Below are positions 8,662 through 17,840 of a stretch of 64,000 nucleotides of DNA, piece after piece (the stretch's first letter is position 1; each line of letters starts with the position of its first letter). The notes beneath the pieces are model-generated. The model saw only the letters and a program-made list of their open reading frames with translations, was not told the origin of the DNA and searched no databases. The DNA is taken from the NCBI RefSeq assembly GCF_024347635.1, contig NZ_AP025511.1, positions 620,001 through 684,000 on the forward strand, given 5' to 3'. Origin of the DNA: Vibrio tasmaniensis (GTDB lineage: Bacteria; Pseudomonadota; Gammaproteobacteria; Enterobacterales; Vibrionaceae). Both the position numbers and the translations under genes were made by a program.

Positions 8662-10155
8662 ATGATAGAAAACAGTTTTGCAATAACGACGACGTTCATT
8701 GCGTATCTAATTATGATGCTAGCGATCGGTGTTATTGCTTACAAACGTACATCTAACTCAACTGACTACTTCCTAGGTGGTCGTTCGTTAGGCCCATGGC
8801 CTGCTGCACTTTCTGCTGGTGCATCAGACATGAGTGGTTGGTTGCTACTTGGCCTGCCTGGTTACGCTTACGCTGCTGGCTTTGAAGCATTTTGGCTTGC
8901 TGGTGGCCTACTTGTTGGTACTTGGGCAAACTGGTTAATCAGTGCAAAACGTCTACGTACTTACAGCATTACAACTGAATCACTGACGCTGCCTGAGTTC
9001 CTATCTCGTCGTTTCAATGATAATTCTAAGCTGATCCAAACAATTTCTGCTTTCTTTATCCTTTTATTCTTCCTTTTCTACACAAGTTCAGGCTTGGTAG
9101 CTGGTGGTAAATTGTTTGAAACAGTATTCGGCCTTGATTACACAACAGCGGTAATTATCGGTACAGTCTGTGTCGTTTCTTACACCCTGTTTGGTGGTTT
9201 CCTTGCGGTATCTTGGACTGACTTGGTTCAAGGTCTACTGATGTCTGCAGCGCTATTGATTGTACCCATCGCGGCAATGAACGGTGGCCTAGGTCAGCTT
9301 TCTAGCGACCTACACAACATCAACCCAGAGCTACTTACGCTATGGAATGATGCGAAAGGTGAGCCTCTTTCTGCTATTGCGATCATCTCTCTCGCGGCAT
9401 GGGGTTTGGGTTACTTCGGTCAGCCACATATCCTTGCACGTTTCAAAGCAACACGTAGTAATAAAGACCTAACAGCGGCACGTCGCATTGCAGTGATCTG
9501 GACTGCACTGTCTATGGTTGGTGCAATGCTAGTCGGTCTTGTGGGTCTAATCTATGTGACTAACTCTGGTGCACCTAAGCTAGACGATGGCGAAAAGATC
9601 TTCATGCTTCTTGTGAACGCGATGTTCCACCCAGTAATCGCCGGTATCCTACTGGCTGCAATCTTAGCGGCAATCATGAGTACTGCGGATTCACAGCTTC
9701 TTGTTTCTTCATCTGCAATGGCAGAAGATCTGTATAAGCAAGTTTTGAAGAAAGACGCAACGTCGGAAGAGATTGTTCGTGTCGGCCGTTTCGCTGTTAT
9801 TCTAATTTCTCTTGTTGCTCTTGTTCTGGCGATGACACCAGACAGCTCAGTACTTGGCCTTGTATCTTACGCATGGGCTGGTTTTGGTGCTGCATTCGGC
9901 CCTGCAATCGTATTAAGCCTGTACTGGTCTCGTATGAACCGTAACGGCGCTCTAGCGGGTATCGTAGTTGGTGGTGTTACGATTGTACTTTGGAAGCAAT
10001 TGACGGGCGGTTGGTTCGATGTTTACGAAATCGTACCGGGAATCATCCTATCGACGCTTTCTATCGTTATCGTGAGCCTAATTACGGGCGAACCAGAAGA
10101 CGAAGTTAAGAAGCAACACGCAGAGTTCGAGAAGAACCTAGTTGAGCTAGACTAA
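8662..10155 (+). CDS. putP: Sodium/proline symporter PutP
   Basis: The start was set at the ATG at 8662, which follows a TGAGGA site; a GTG frame extends 18 codons upstream but lacks a site and adds non-membrane residues. The 497-residue length is normal for PutP. The protein is a sodium:solute symporter with about 13 membrane segments and the family signatures TDYFLGGRSLGPWPAALSAG, SDMSGWLLLGLPG, FGQPHILARFKA and MSTADSQLLVSSSAMAEDLY. It imports proline with Na+ for PutA, fitting the upstream putA operon. About 180 bp separates it from the preceding gene, so it may have its own promoter. A parS2-like palindrome begins at the base after its stop codon. Confidence 0.96.
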   Translation: MIENSFAITTTFIAYLIMMLAIGVIAYKRTSNSTDYFLGGRSLGPWPAALSAGASDMSGWLLLGLPGYAYAAGFEAFWLAGGLLVGTWANWLISAKRLRTYSITTESLTLPEFLSRRFNDNSKLIQTISAFFILLFFLFYTSSGLVAGGKLFETVFGLDYTTAVIIGTVCVVSYTLFGGFLAVSWTDLVQGLLMSAALLIVPIAAMNGGLGQLSSDLHNINPELLTLWNDAKGEPLSAIAIISLAAWGLGYFGQPHILARFKATRSNKDLTAARRIAVIWTALSMVGAMLVGLVGLIYVTNSGAPKLDDGEKIFMLLVNAMFHPVIAGILLAAILAAIMSTADSQLLVSSSAMAEDLYKQVLKKDATSEEIVRVGRFAVILISLVALVLAMTPDSSVLGLVSYAWAGFGAAFGPAIVLSLYWSRMNRNGALAGIVVGGVTIVLWKQLTGGWFDVYEIVPGIILSTLSIVIVSLITGEPEDEVKKQHAEFEKNLVELD

Positions 10156-10168
10156 TTTACATTGTAAA
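10156..10168. promoter_or_regulatory. parS2-type site
   Basis: TTTACATTGTAAA, a palindrome apart from its centre, matching the TTTACANTGTAAA sequence known for ParB2 sites of Vibrio chromosome 2. It starts immediately after the putP stop codon. Confidence 0.7.
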
Positions 10169-10251
10169 ACACATGTGAATTAGCAAAAGAACATGAGCTC
10201 AAAAGCAATTGTAAAAAAGTAATTGAAAAAAAATAATTGAAAAATAAAAGC

Positions 10252-10281
10252 AATAGAGTCACTTCGGTGGCTCTATTTTTT
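10252..10281 (+). terminator. Rho-independent terminator after putP
   Basis: AATAGAGTCAC, a TTCG tetraloop and GTGGCTCTATT form an 11-bp stem followed by a T run. It is about 100 bp after putP. Confidence 0.85.
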
Positions 10282-10349
10282 TATGCGGGTACTACCTTTG
10301 TCTTATTAAAAATTCTGCTGAATACAGGGGAAATAAGGCGGTTGTGAGG

Positions 10350-10362
10350 TTTACAATGTAAA
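10350..10362. promoter_or_regulatory. parS2-type site
   Basis: TTTACAATGTAAA, an exact match to TTTACANTGTAAA, in the intergenic DNA between the putP terminator and the small gene at 10557. It is the second such site within 200 bp. Confidence 0.75.
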
Positions 10363-10556
10363 TTGAAACCAAATGATAGAAGAAAAACAGAGAAGAGAGA
10401 GACTTTCTATAGCGCTTGATGTCAAAAAATAAACGATAAAATGGCTATTTTTTGAACTTGGCGCTCACTTTTGTTATTAGCTCGGTGAATTATTACACTG
10501 AATTGGACATCATGTGTCAATTATCAGTAACCACTAAAGACCTATAGGACAAAGGT

Positions 10557-10781
10557 ATGCCTGATCTCTATTGCAAAGGATGTAAAAAAACAACACTACA
10601 TAAGTCTATAATGAAACGTTGTGAATCTGAGCCTGAGACAACCTCTGGCCGTATGATGCAATGGACGTCAAAGCTATTTAGTGGAAACCTGTACTACGAC
10701 ATGGAAACTCAGCACTTCTGTCGAACGTGCAACTGTCGTTGTGAAACAGGAACTACAGTTCCCCAAGTTGGTCTGGCTTAG
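10557..10781 (+). CDS. Small zinc-ribbon-like protein
   Basis: A 74-residue protein with an ACAAAGG site six bases before the ATG and a strong terminator after it. It contains paired cysteines, CKGC near the N-terminus and CRTCNCRC near the C-terminus, spaced as in a zinc ribbon. Residues between them include an aromatic-rich LFSGNLYYDME stretch. I do not recognise the family; similar short Cys4 proteins are frequent in Vibrio. It stands alone, with two parS2 sites upstream. Confidence 0.7.
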   Translation: MPDLYCKGCKKTTLHKSIMKRCESEPETTSGRMMQWTSKLFSGNLYYDMETQHFCRTCNCRCETGTTVPQVGLA

Positions 10782-10811
10782 ATTGTAGTAAGTGCTTACT
10801 AACTTAGATTT

Positions 10812-10838
10812 AAAAACCTCCCTGATGGAGGTTTTTTT
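10812..10838 (+). terminator. Rho-independent terminator
   Basis: AAAAACCTCC, loop CTGAT, GGAGGTTTTTTT, ending the small gene at 10557. The A-run on the other side means it could also serve the convergent gene ending at 10844. Confidence 0.9.
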
Positions 10839-10843
10839 CGTTT

Positions 10844-11014
10844 CTATGCCGCTTTTCGTGCAGGTTCTGCTTCGACGACATTGCCATCAACTTTAACTTC
10901 CCAGCCATAGTTTGAGTATTCACTTGCGAGTGCTTGGGCAACATCTTTTGATACCGTTACGTGTGTCCATGAACCGATTCCGTAAGGTTTATATGCGAGT
11001 TCTTGCGTTTTCAT
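10844..11014 (-). CDS. Small conserved-looking protein (56 aa)
   Basis: Translated by hand, this reads MKTQELAYKPYGIGSW, then THVTVSKDVAQALASEY, then SNYGWEVKVDGNVVEAE and PARKAA before a TAG stop. It has balanced composition and a mixed beta/alpha pattern, and an AAAGGATGAC site sits upstream of the ATG. It is convergent with the 74-residue gene. No family is recognised and function is unknown. Confidence 0.6.
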   Translation of the reverse strand: MKTQELAYKPYGIGSWTHVTVSKDVAQALASEYSNYGWEVKVDGNVVEAEPARKAA

Positions 11015-11293
11015 AATAGAGTCATCCTTTCTCTTTGAGAATTCTATTATTCACTTTGGCCTATATCCTTTCTTTCGTTTCTGGCTCAACTTATTTGTTA
11101 ATCAGGTCATTCCTATAATAATTTGTTAATACCCGGAGTTTGATTTATAAGGGTTGTTATCACTCTGTGTGGTTTTATATTTAACGTGAATGCGAATGGC
11201 CTATTTAGTTTTCTAAATGTGTGAGCGCGGTTTTCTTCGATTGCTCTTAGTATGGAATATACTGAGCGCAATCTAGAATGTTTAAGGAATGTT

Positions 11294-11782
11294 ATGTCTC
11301 AGCATCAACTCGATCGTATCGATAAAGAGATACTAAGAATTCTGCATATGAAAGGCCGTTTGCCTGTGGTCGAGCTGGCCAAACAGGTCAACCTAACGAC
11401 TTCACCGTGCTCTGATCGGTTGAAGCGATTGGAAAAAGCGGGTTACATCACTGGCTATCATGCTGAGCTTTGTTCAGAAAAGCTGGGGCTCGATGTCCAA
11501 GTGTTTATCCATATTCGTCTCGATCAAACTAGCTTTTCCATTTTTGATAAATTTGCCCAAGCGGTTGAAACGATGCCAGAAGTCGAAGAATGCTATTCGC
11601 TGTCGGGGGATTTTGACACAATGATCAAGGTTCGAGTAAAAGACATGAAGGCGTACCAAGCATTTATGGCAACTAAGCTGGGTACCCTACCCGGAGTAAT
11701 TCAGACGCGCAGTGAAGTGGTGATTGAAGAGCATAAAAAAGGTTTTGGCGTGAACCCCGAGCTATTGGCAACCCTAAAATAG
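11294..11782 (+). CDS. Lrp/AsnC-family transcriptional regulator
   Basis: The start at 11294 follows TTTAAGGAAT and gives the usual length of 162 residues; an in-frame ATG at 11252 would add 14 atypical residues. The N-terminus is the winged helix-turn-helix (LDRIDKEILRILHMKGRLPV, then VELAKQVNLTTSPCSDRLKRLE), and the C-terminus is the RAM/AsnC ligand-binding domain (VEECYSLSGDFDTMIKVRVKDM). Proteins of this kind sense amino acids. It stands alone, ahead of a terminator; its targets could include the nearby proline genes or the amidinohydrolase gene at 15335, but nothing in the sequence decides this. Confidence 0.93.
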   Translation: MSQHQLDRIDKEILRILHMKGRLPVVELAKQVNLTTSPCSDRLKRLEKAGYITGYHAELCSEKLGLDVQVFIHIRLDQTSFSIFDKFAQAVETMPEVEECYSLSGDFDTMIKVRVKDMKAYQAFMATKLGTLPGVIQTRSEVVIEEHKKGFGVNPELLATLK

Positions 11783-11819
11783 TGGCCTGCTTTCACCTTA
11801 CCAAGATTACTTAGATATA

Positions 11820-11850
11820 AAAAATGGAAGCCAATAAGCTTCCATTTTTT
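11820..11850 (+). terminator. Rho-independent terminator
   Basis: AAAAATGGAAGC and GCTTCCATTTTTT around a short loop, shortly after the Lrp-family gene. The A-run upstream makes it usable from the opposite strand too, for the convergent DUF445 gene. Confidence 0.85.
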
Positions 11851-11915
11851 GTTGAACGTCAGATAAAAGGGAGCAGATTAAGTTAGAGCAAATAGAATGA
11901 GTACAGATAAACTGC

Positions 11916-12620
11916 TTATAACGTAATTGCGGCAGAGATTAAACCAATCACACCGCCGAATACCCCACCCCAAACGACCAACCAACCAAGGTGTTTTTTG
12001 ATCATGGTCTGAACCATCTCTTTAACCAGTTTTGGTGTCAGTTCATTCAAGCGCTGATCTATGATCGCTTCAATGTTCTCTTTAATTTCATCCATCATTG
12101 CAGGCGATTCAAGTTCATCCTTGATGGCATTTTTTACAGAATCACTCTTACTGATTTCAATCACAGATTCTTGCATCTTCTCAACAAATGGCGCTTTCAT
12201 TGGCTGTAGTGCTTCTGTGCCACCAACCATCGCTAACATGCCACCAAACTGTGAGTTTTCGATAACATGCACCAGTGAATCGAATGCAGGGTTAAAGTCG
12301 ATCTTCTTGATCACAGGCTCTAGGTTAAGTGACTTCCCGGTCATCTCACTACTAAGAAAACGGTCGATGTTACTTTCAGTAAAGAACTGTTCCATCATCA
12401 ATTGCTTGATGGCTGCCTTGAACTCTTCAAAGCGTGCTGGAATAACGCCAGAACCGTATAGACCGGGTACTTTCTCGAACAACATGTGAATCGCAAGCCA
12501 GTTGGTGATGGCACCAGAAAAGGCGAATAAGCCTGCGTAAAGTAAGTATTGGTTTGCTGTCGCATAGCCGCCAGCAAGCAGCGCTAACGCAATAACGTTA
12601 GTTAAGACACTTTTGTTCAT
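11916..12620 (-). CDS. DUF445-family membrane protein
   Basis: A 234-residue protein with an N-terminal membrane segment (VIALALLAGGYATA and YAGLFAFSGAITNWLAIHMLFE), a long soluble helical middle rich in Glu/Lys, and a C-terminal hydrophobic hairpin (HLGWLVVWGGVFGGVIGLISAAI). The NWLAIHMLFEKVPGLYGSGVIP block, here split as NWLAIHMLFEK and GLYGSGVIP, is typical of DUF445. The family has no settled function; members sit in the inner membrane. It is convergent with the Lrp-type gene. Confidence 0.85.
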   Translation of the reverse strand: MNKSVLTNVIALALLAGGYATANQYLLYAGLFAFSGAITNWLAIHMLFEKVPGLYGSGVIPARFEEFKAAIKQLMMEQFFTESNIDRFLSSEMTGKSLNLEPVIKKIDFNPAFDSLVHVIENSQFGGMLAMVGGTEALQPMKAPFVEKMQESVIEISKSDSVKNAIKDELESPAMMDEIKENIEAIIDQRLNELTPKLVKEMVQTMIKKHLGWLVVWGGVFGGVIGLISAAITL

Positions 12621-12744
12621 GGTTGATCTCTAAAAAGAATACTGCGCGCATTTTAAGAAAAAAATGCCAAGAAAAAAACAAAAGGATCGATGAAGTTTAT
12701 AGAACCAATGAAAACAGATGAGAAAGGGGCGAAGAATAACAGAC

Positions 12745-12780
12745 ATAAAAAAGGCTAGCCTCCCCCCGAAGTCTAGCCTT
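12745..12780 (-). terminator. Rho-independent terminator for the ABC exporter gene
   Basis: Read on the minus strand: AAGGCTAG, a 14-base loop, CTAGCCTT and then a T-run. It lies 138 bp after the exporter stop codon. Confidence 0.75.
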
Positions 12781-12917
12781 ATTCCAGAACGCGCAAGCGA
12801 AGCGTCATTGCTGTTAATGTCATTATATGATTACGACATAACATTCTGCCATGTGTAATTTACTAGTATTTAACATTTTGGTGTGAATTACGCCGCACTT
12901 TTAAAATGGAATATTAA

Positions 12918-14768
12918 TTAAGCACTCGTTGCCTGCTCAAGATCATCACCAATAAACCCGCCCGTTTGGTGATTCCACAATTGAGCATAGATGCCATTTT
13001 GTGTAATCAACTCTTGGTGCGTGCCCTCTTCGACGATATTACCTTGGTCGAGTACGATCAAACGGTCCATTGCTGCAATCGTCGATAAACGGTGTGCAAT
13101 CGCGATAACCGTTTTGCCTTCCATTAGCTCAATCAAGCTCTCTTGAATCGCTGCTTCGACCTCAGAATCGAGTGCTGATGTTGCTTCATCTAGAACCAAC
13201 AGCGGCGCATTTTTCAAAAGTACGCGTGAGATAGCCACACGTTGGCGTTGACCACCAGAAAGCTTGACGCCACGTTCACCTACTTGAGCATCGTAGCCAA
13301 CGTTACCAAATGGGTCAGTGAGCGTTTCGATAAACTCGTGAGCGTGCGCTTGTTTAGTCGCCGCGTAAACTTCTTCATCGGATGCTTCAGGTCGACCGTA
13401 AAGAATGTTCTCTTTGATCGAACGGTGCAACAGTGAAGTATCTTGGGTCACCATACCGATATTGCTGCGCAGCGAGTCTTGCGTCACTGTTGAGATCTCT
13501 TGATCGTCAATCAAGATGCGACCGCTTTCTACATCATGGAAACGCAGCAGTAGGTTAACTAAGGTTGATTTACCCGCACCTGAACGGCCTACTAAGCCCA
13601 CCTTTTCACCCGGCTTAATGTTGAGGTTAAGGTTGTTAATCACACCCTTGTTCTCACCGTAGTTGAAGCTCACGTTATCGAAGTTGATGCCGCCTTGTGG
13701 AACATCCAAAGGCTTCGCGTCTTTTTTGTCTTCAATAGCGATAGGCTTAGACAGTGTTTTAATGCCATCAATTACAGTACCTAGGTTTTCAAACAAGCCA
13801 CCAATTTCCCACATGATCCATTTCGACATGCCGTTAATACGCAAAGCCAAGCTGACTGCGATGGCAATTGCGCCCACGGTGATTGCGTTGTCTAGCCACA
13901 GGTAAATAGAGATACCGGCAATGCTGAATACCAACAAGTAGTTCGCAAATTCAACGCAGATGTTGAAACCGGTCACCAAGCGCATTTGGCGATGGACAGT
14001 ATCTAAGAAGCCTTCCATGCCCTCTTCAGCGTATTCGGTTTCTCTTTTGCTGTGTGAGAACAGTTTAACCGTTGCGATATTGGTGTAGCTATCCACAATG
14101 CGGCCCGTCATCAACGAGCGAGCATCCGCTTGCTCTGAAGACACGTCTTTCAGCTTTGGTACGAAGTGCAGTTGAATGCCAACGTAAATGAACAACCAAA
14201 TCAACATCGGAGCCATCAAGCGCCAATCTGATTCTGCAAGCATGAATAGCATCGCTGTAAAGTAAACCGTCACGTAGACGAATACATCGACCATTTTGGT
14301 TACGGTTTCACGCACTGCGAGCGAGGTTTGCATCACTTTGGTCGCGACACGCCCGGCAAAATCATCTTGATAGAATGACAAGCTTTGCTTCAAAAGGTAA
14401 CGGTGGGCTAGCCAACGAATCGACATTGGGTAGTTGCCCAGCAAAGTTTGGTGAAGCAATAGCGAATAAACACTGATCAAGATTGGCATCACGACCAACA
14501 GCAGGATACCAAGCCCCATCAATGTGGATTGGTTGTCTGCTAAGAAGGTGTCTGGGTTACTTGTTGATAGCCAGTCAACCAGTTGTCCCATGTAACCAAA
14601 TAGCGCGACCTCGATGATCGCGATGGTCATGCTCATTAGGCCGAGTAAGATCAACGGTTTTTCAAAACCACGGGTGTAATGGCGGCAGAATGCCACTATT
14701 CCAGCAGGAGGTTGTATCGGCTCTTCCTTTGGAAAGGCTTTAGTAAAGCCTTCAAATTTCTTGTACAT
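12918..14768 (-). CDS. ABC exporter half-transporter (fused membrane and ATPase domains)
   Basis: A 616-residue MsbA-like half-transporter. Six membrane segments span about residues 35-320. The nucleotide-binding domain has Walker A GLVGRSGAGKSTL, signature LSGGQRQRVAISRVLL, Walker B LLVLDEATSALD and the switch His in IAIAHRLST. It probably works as a homodimer exporting a lipophilic compound or peptide; the substrate cannot be read from sequence. No membrane-fusion or outer-membrane partner is adjacent. It stands alone, with a long upstream region of 566 bp. Confidence 0.9.
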   Translation of the reverse strand: MYKKFEGFTKAFPKEEPIQPPAGIVAFCRHYTRGFEKPLILLGLMSMTIAIIEVALFGYMGQLVDWLSTSNPDTFLADNQSTLMGLGILLLVVMPILISVYSLLLHQTLLGNYPMSIRWLAHRYLLKQSLSFYQDDFAGRVATKVMQTSLAVRETVTKMVDVFVYVTVYFTAMLFMLAESDWRLMAPMLIWLFIYVGIQLHFVPKLKDVSSEQADARSLMTGRIVDSYTNIATVKLFSHSKRETEYAEEGMEGFLDTVHRQMRLVTGFNICVEFANYLLVFSIAGISIYLWLDNAITVGAIAIAVSLALRINGMSKWIMWEIGGLFENLGTVIDGIKTLSKPIAIEDKKDAKPLDVPQGGINFDNVSFNYGENKGVINNLNLNIKPGEKVGLVGRSGAGKSTLVNLLLRFHDVESGRILIDDQEISTVTQDSLRSNIGMVTQDTSLLHRSIKENILYGRPEASDEEVYAATKQAHAHEFIETLTDPFGNVGYDAQVGERGVKLSGGQRQRVAISRVLLKNAPLLVLDEATSALDSEVEAAIQESLIELMEGKTVIAIAHRLSTIAAMDRLIVLDQGNIVEEGTHQELITQNGIYAQLWNHQTGGFIGDDLEQATSA

Positions 14769-15334
14769 AGTTTTCCCTTTATAAGCTACTGCATCTTTGA
14801 TGCTAGAGCATCGTGATGTGCAGCTTTGTTTTTATAGTCTTGATTTGAATTTTTCAGTTTTAGTTTGAAATTATATAAGTGCCAACGCGTTCTTATAAGT
14901 ATTAAGCCATTCGATAGATTTTTGTTTAGTTCTTATGTAAGTACTTGGTTTAAGCGACACAGAACACTTCCAAAGAGTGTCTTTCATGAAGCTAATTTTA
15001 GATTGAATTAGACAGGAAAAGTTAAGCTTATTTCAAACGTAATTGATGGTTATGCAACGGTGATAATCCTAACGTTAAATGGATTAAATTGTAATCAAAA
15101 CTCGTGTGGAGTTGAAAAATGAAATGAGAATATTTATCCAGTAAATTCTTTAACGAATATGCATACAGTTGGTTCTTTCTGATGTGCTGTTATCTTGCAG
15201 TAAAAATTACCGACTAATCTAAAATTCGCAGTAATTACTTGGGATAAATATTCAAATCATTGTGATTTTCAGTGAATTTTGTCGTAACAAGTTGTTTACA
15301 ATTCTGAGGTAAATAAAAGATAGGGACGGTTAAA
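14769..15334. other. Divergent intergenic region, 566 bp
   Basis: Separates the ABC exporter gene from the CtlX-type hydrolase gene. I found no open frame with a ribosome binding site, no RNA gene and no strong hairpin. It is AT-rich and must contain both promoters; its length suggests added regulation, but I cannot point to an operator. Confidence 0.5.
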
Positions 15335-16309
15335 ATGTTAAACCTACACAAAAAATCACTGCATATTACTAATGTTCAAAACGCAAATTGCGTTGTTATG
15401 GTGCCGCCAAAAGAATTTAAATTTAACGAAGAAACAGCCCGTGATAACGAGTTTCAGCACAGAGTCGATCTGACTGAAGCTGAGGTAAAGTTAGAAACGA
15501 TGGCCGAGTTTAAGGCTATGGTGGTTTCGCTACGTAAAGAAGGTGTGCAAGTTGTAGAGTTTGATTATCCGGAACTGGGTGTTGAAACCCCTGACGCAGT
15601 GTTCCCAAACAACTGGTTCAGTACTTGTAGTGATGGAAGCCTATTCACTTTCCCTATGGCGTGTGAAAACCGTCAAAATGAAGTTAAGCCGAATGCACTT
15701 ATTGAAGCGTTGGAAGCGTCTGGTCGCATTGTTAATCACAGTGAGTCTATGGAGTCGTACGTTGCTCAAGGTTCTTATCTAGAGAGCACTGGTGTGATGG
15801 TTATCGATCATATTAATAAGACTATTTATGCTGCGCTTTCACAACGTTGTGACCGCGAAGTATTGGAAGATTACGCGAAGCGCATTGGCTATTCTCGCGT
15901 GGTCTCGTTCCAAACGGCATTACCGTCTGGTCAACCGATTTACCATACCAATGTGATGATGGCGATTGGTGATAACTTCTGCGTGATCTGTGATGAAGTT
16001 ATCCCTGAATTTGAACGTCGTTTTGTGGTGAAGTCGCTTGCTAAAGACAAGCAGGTTATCTCTATCTCAATCGATCAGATGAACCGATTCTGTGGCAACA
16101 TCCTACAGTTGGAAACCGTGAATGGCGACAAGGTGATCGCGATGTCTCAATCGGCTTACGATGCGTTTTCTCCAGCTCAGTTAGCTCAGCTTTCGACACA
16201 CGGTAAGCTGCTACCATTCAATGTGAAAACGATTGAAGATATTGGTGGTGGTTCGGTGCGATGCATGTTGGGTGAGGTGTTCTTACCAACACGAGTGAAT
16301 CGTCTGTAG
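15335..16309 (+). CDS. ctlX: CtlX-type citrulline hydrolase / arginine deiminase-related protein
   Basis: A 324-residue member of the guanidino-group-modifying superfamily. The conserved acid lies in DAVFPNNWFST, the catalytic His in YHTNVMMAIGDNFCV, and the catalytic Cys in GGGSVRCMLGEVFLP near the C-terminus. The C-terminal Cys motif and the ETPDAVFPNNWF block fit the CtlX group, reported to hydrolyse citrulline, better than ArcA-type deiminases. The gene is monocistronic, ending at a strong terminator. The Lrp-type regulator 3.6 kb upstream and a solitary carbamate kinase 31 kb downstream may belong to the same amino acid economy, but no linkage is shown. Confidence 0.8.
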   Translation: MLNLHKKSLHITNVQNANCVVMVPPKEFKFNEETARDNEFQHRVDLTEAEVKLETMAEFKAMVVSLRKEGVQVVEFDYPELGVETPDAVFPNNWFSTCSDGSLFTFPMACENRQNEVKPNALIEALEASGRIVNHSESMESYVAQGSYLESTGVMVIDHINKTIYAALSQRCDREVLEDYAKRIGYSRVVSFQTALPSGQPIYHTNVMMAIGDNFCVICDEVIPEFERRFVVKSLAKDKQVISISIDQMNRFCGNILQLETVNGDKVIAMSQSAYDAFSPAQLAQLSTHGKLLPFNVKTIEDIGGGSVRCMLGEVFLPTRVNRL

Positions 16310-16348
16310 AAAGTATAGCAAGCGCTCATTTCCAGTAATGGATCTTCG

Positions 16349-16377
16349 AATACCACTCTTATCGCAGAGTGGTATTT
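16349..16377 (+). terminator. Rho-independent terminator after ctlX
   Basis: AATACCACTCT and AGAGTGGTATT around a six-base loop, followed by a T-rich tract. Confidence 0.85.
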
Positions 16378-16452
16378 TGGTTTTTATCTATCACAAATAA
16401 GAGAACAAGAGCTCGATACAGGAATCAACGCGTAAAAGCTAACGAAAAAAAG

Positions 16453-17085
16453 CTATGAAGCGCCCTTAAAAGCTCTGTGTTCAATGAACTGAGCCGACAG
16501 TGTTACGACTTCCTTAGAGTAGACAAGCGCTGTGTGGTTGAGTTTGAGGGCGTAAGTATCAGTGGCTCCTCTAAGGTTGGCGTCTTCGAGTGTTACTGTG
16601 CCATCCCCAGGGTTTCTTCCCAATACAATGCGTCCTACCCCGGCGTCGTAGGTACCCGTAATTACGCCAATCGGCACATCAATATCGTAGTCACCCAAGC
16701 CATCGCTTAAAATCATTTTGCTCGAACCAAATATAAATCCAAGCCCATGATTAGACAGTGTTTTGGCGATGGTTGCCCCATTGTGCGGAGTGCCTGCTGT
16801 AATAATGCAGGTGTCGGCGAAGTGTGGTTGGTAGAATTTAAAGTAATGACGAATCAGCAAGCCACCCAGTGAGTGACCGAAAAAATAGACCTCATCATAC
16901 TCATTAAAACGAGCATTCACGAAACGATTGAGACGTTTGGCTGCAGAAGGGAAACGCAGCGAATTGTAGGCAAACTTGTGCGTTGTAAAGCCGCGTTTTT
17001 TGAAGTTCCTATCCAGATATTGCATGATCAACGCAGGCATATATAGACCATGAGTTAAAACTATATGTTTGTTTTTATTATTCAT
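16453..17085 (-). CDS. Small alpha/beta hydrolase (lipase-like)
   Basis: A 210-residue cytoplasmic protein without a signal peptide. It opens with HIVLTHGLYMPALIM (oxyanion-hole strand), has the nucleophile elbow GHSLGG near residue 93, an acid candidate in GDGTVT and a His in KLNHTALVYS. This resembles PGAP1/lipase-type hydrolases acting on esters. The substrate is unknown. The start ATG is preceded by GGAGGACAAAA. It is alone between ctlX and the mechanosensitive channel gene. Confidence 0.85.
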   Translation of the reverse strand: MNNKNKHIVLTHGLYMPALIMQYLDRNFKKRGFTTHKFAYNSLRFPSAAKRLNRFVNARFNEYDEVYFFGHSLGGLLIRHYFKFYQPHFADTCIITAGTPHNGATIAKTLSNHGLGFIFGSSKMILSDGLGDYDIDVPIGVITGTYDAGVGRIVLGRNPGDGTVTLEDANLRGATDTYALKLNHTALVYSKEVVTLSAQFIEHRAFKGAS

Positions 17086-17300
17086 TTTTGTCCTCCGCCT
17101 GATGATGCCCCTAGTATATTTAGTCGCAAATCTAAACTCAATAAAACTTGCGGCTAATGGGACACAATAGACAGAGCCTTCGCTATAGAAAGAATGTGCG
17201 TTATAGACAAAGAGTGGGTTACTCTGATCTCACTCCTCCATACACATCAATGGTTAACCCACCTTGTTTGGCATAGGTATTCGGTGTTAGGCCTGTTACC

Positions 17301-17840
17301 TTATGAAGCTTCACTTTTTGCTTCAGGTTCAACCAAAACCTTGATTACACCTTTTTGTAGGATCAGGTTATTAGGGTAGGTAATGAGATTGCCCGAACTG
17401 TGTCGAAGAATAACGTGGAACATGGTGATATCGATGATCACACCACTGATGTCTTCGTCTTTCTCCGCGACTCTTACTCTGTCGCCAATGCGATAAGGGA
17501 ATACGAAAAATATAAGTACGCTGGCTGTGAGGTTACTTAGAATCGACCATTGCGCGAATAAAGCGACACCCAGCACCGCAAATATGGATGATAAGAATAG
17601 CGAAATATCGCCAAAGCCTAAGTTAAGAACAATCGTAAACACAGCGATGAAGAGTAGAAACAAAACAATATTGAAACACTTAATCACGAACTGCTTTCGC
17701 TTCAATTCGACGCGTTTATTTTCCGCTAATGTTTCTATCCAGTTTTTCCCCAAGCGTTTTATCACCCAATACACAGTGATAAGAAGTAAACCTAAACTCA
17801 CTTGTTTAAGCCACATATTGGATTGCCAAAACTCAACCAT
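17301..17840 (-). CDS. Short MscS-family mechanosensitive channel protein
   Basis: I placed the start at MVEFWQSN (17840) because it overlaps the stop codon of the upstream zntB in a TAATG arrangement; the open frame continues 22 codons further up in zntB sequence of poor composition. The 179-residue product has three hydrophobic segments and the MscS pore and beta domain (GVALFAQWSILSNLTASVLI, PYRIGDRVRV, ITMFHVILRHSSGNLITYPN). It stops after the beta domain, lacking most of the C-terminal alpha/beta vestibule of the ~286-residue E. coli MscS. Translation coupling with zntB suggests the two are made together. Confidence 0.85.
   Translation of the reverse strand: MVEFWQSNMWLKQVSLGLLLITVYWVIKRLGKNWIETLAENKRVELKRKQFVIKCFNIVLFLLFIAVFTIVLNLGFGDISLFLSSIFAVLGVALFAQWSILSNLTASVLIFFVFPYRIGDRVRVAEKDEDISGVIIDITMFHVILRHSSGNLITYPNNLILQKGVIKVLVEPEAKSEAS

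Noticed and set aside
10207..10248. A-rich AATTGAAAAA-like repeats after putP.
   Set aside because: Looks like simple AT-rich low complexity ahead of the terminator; no regular period.
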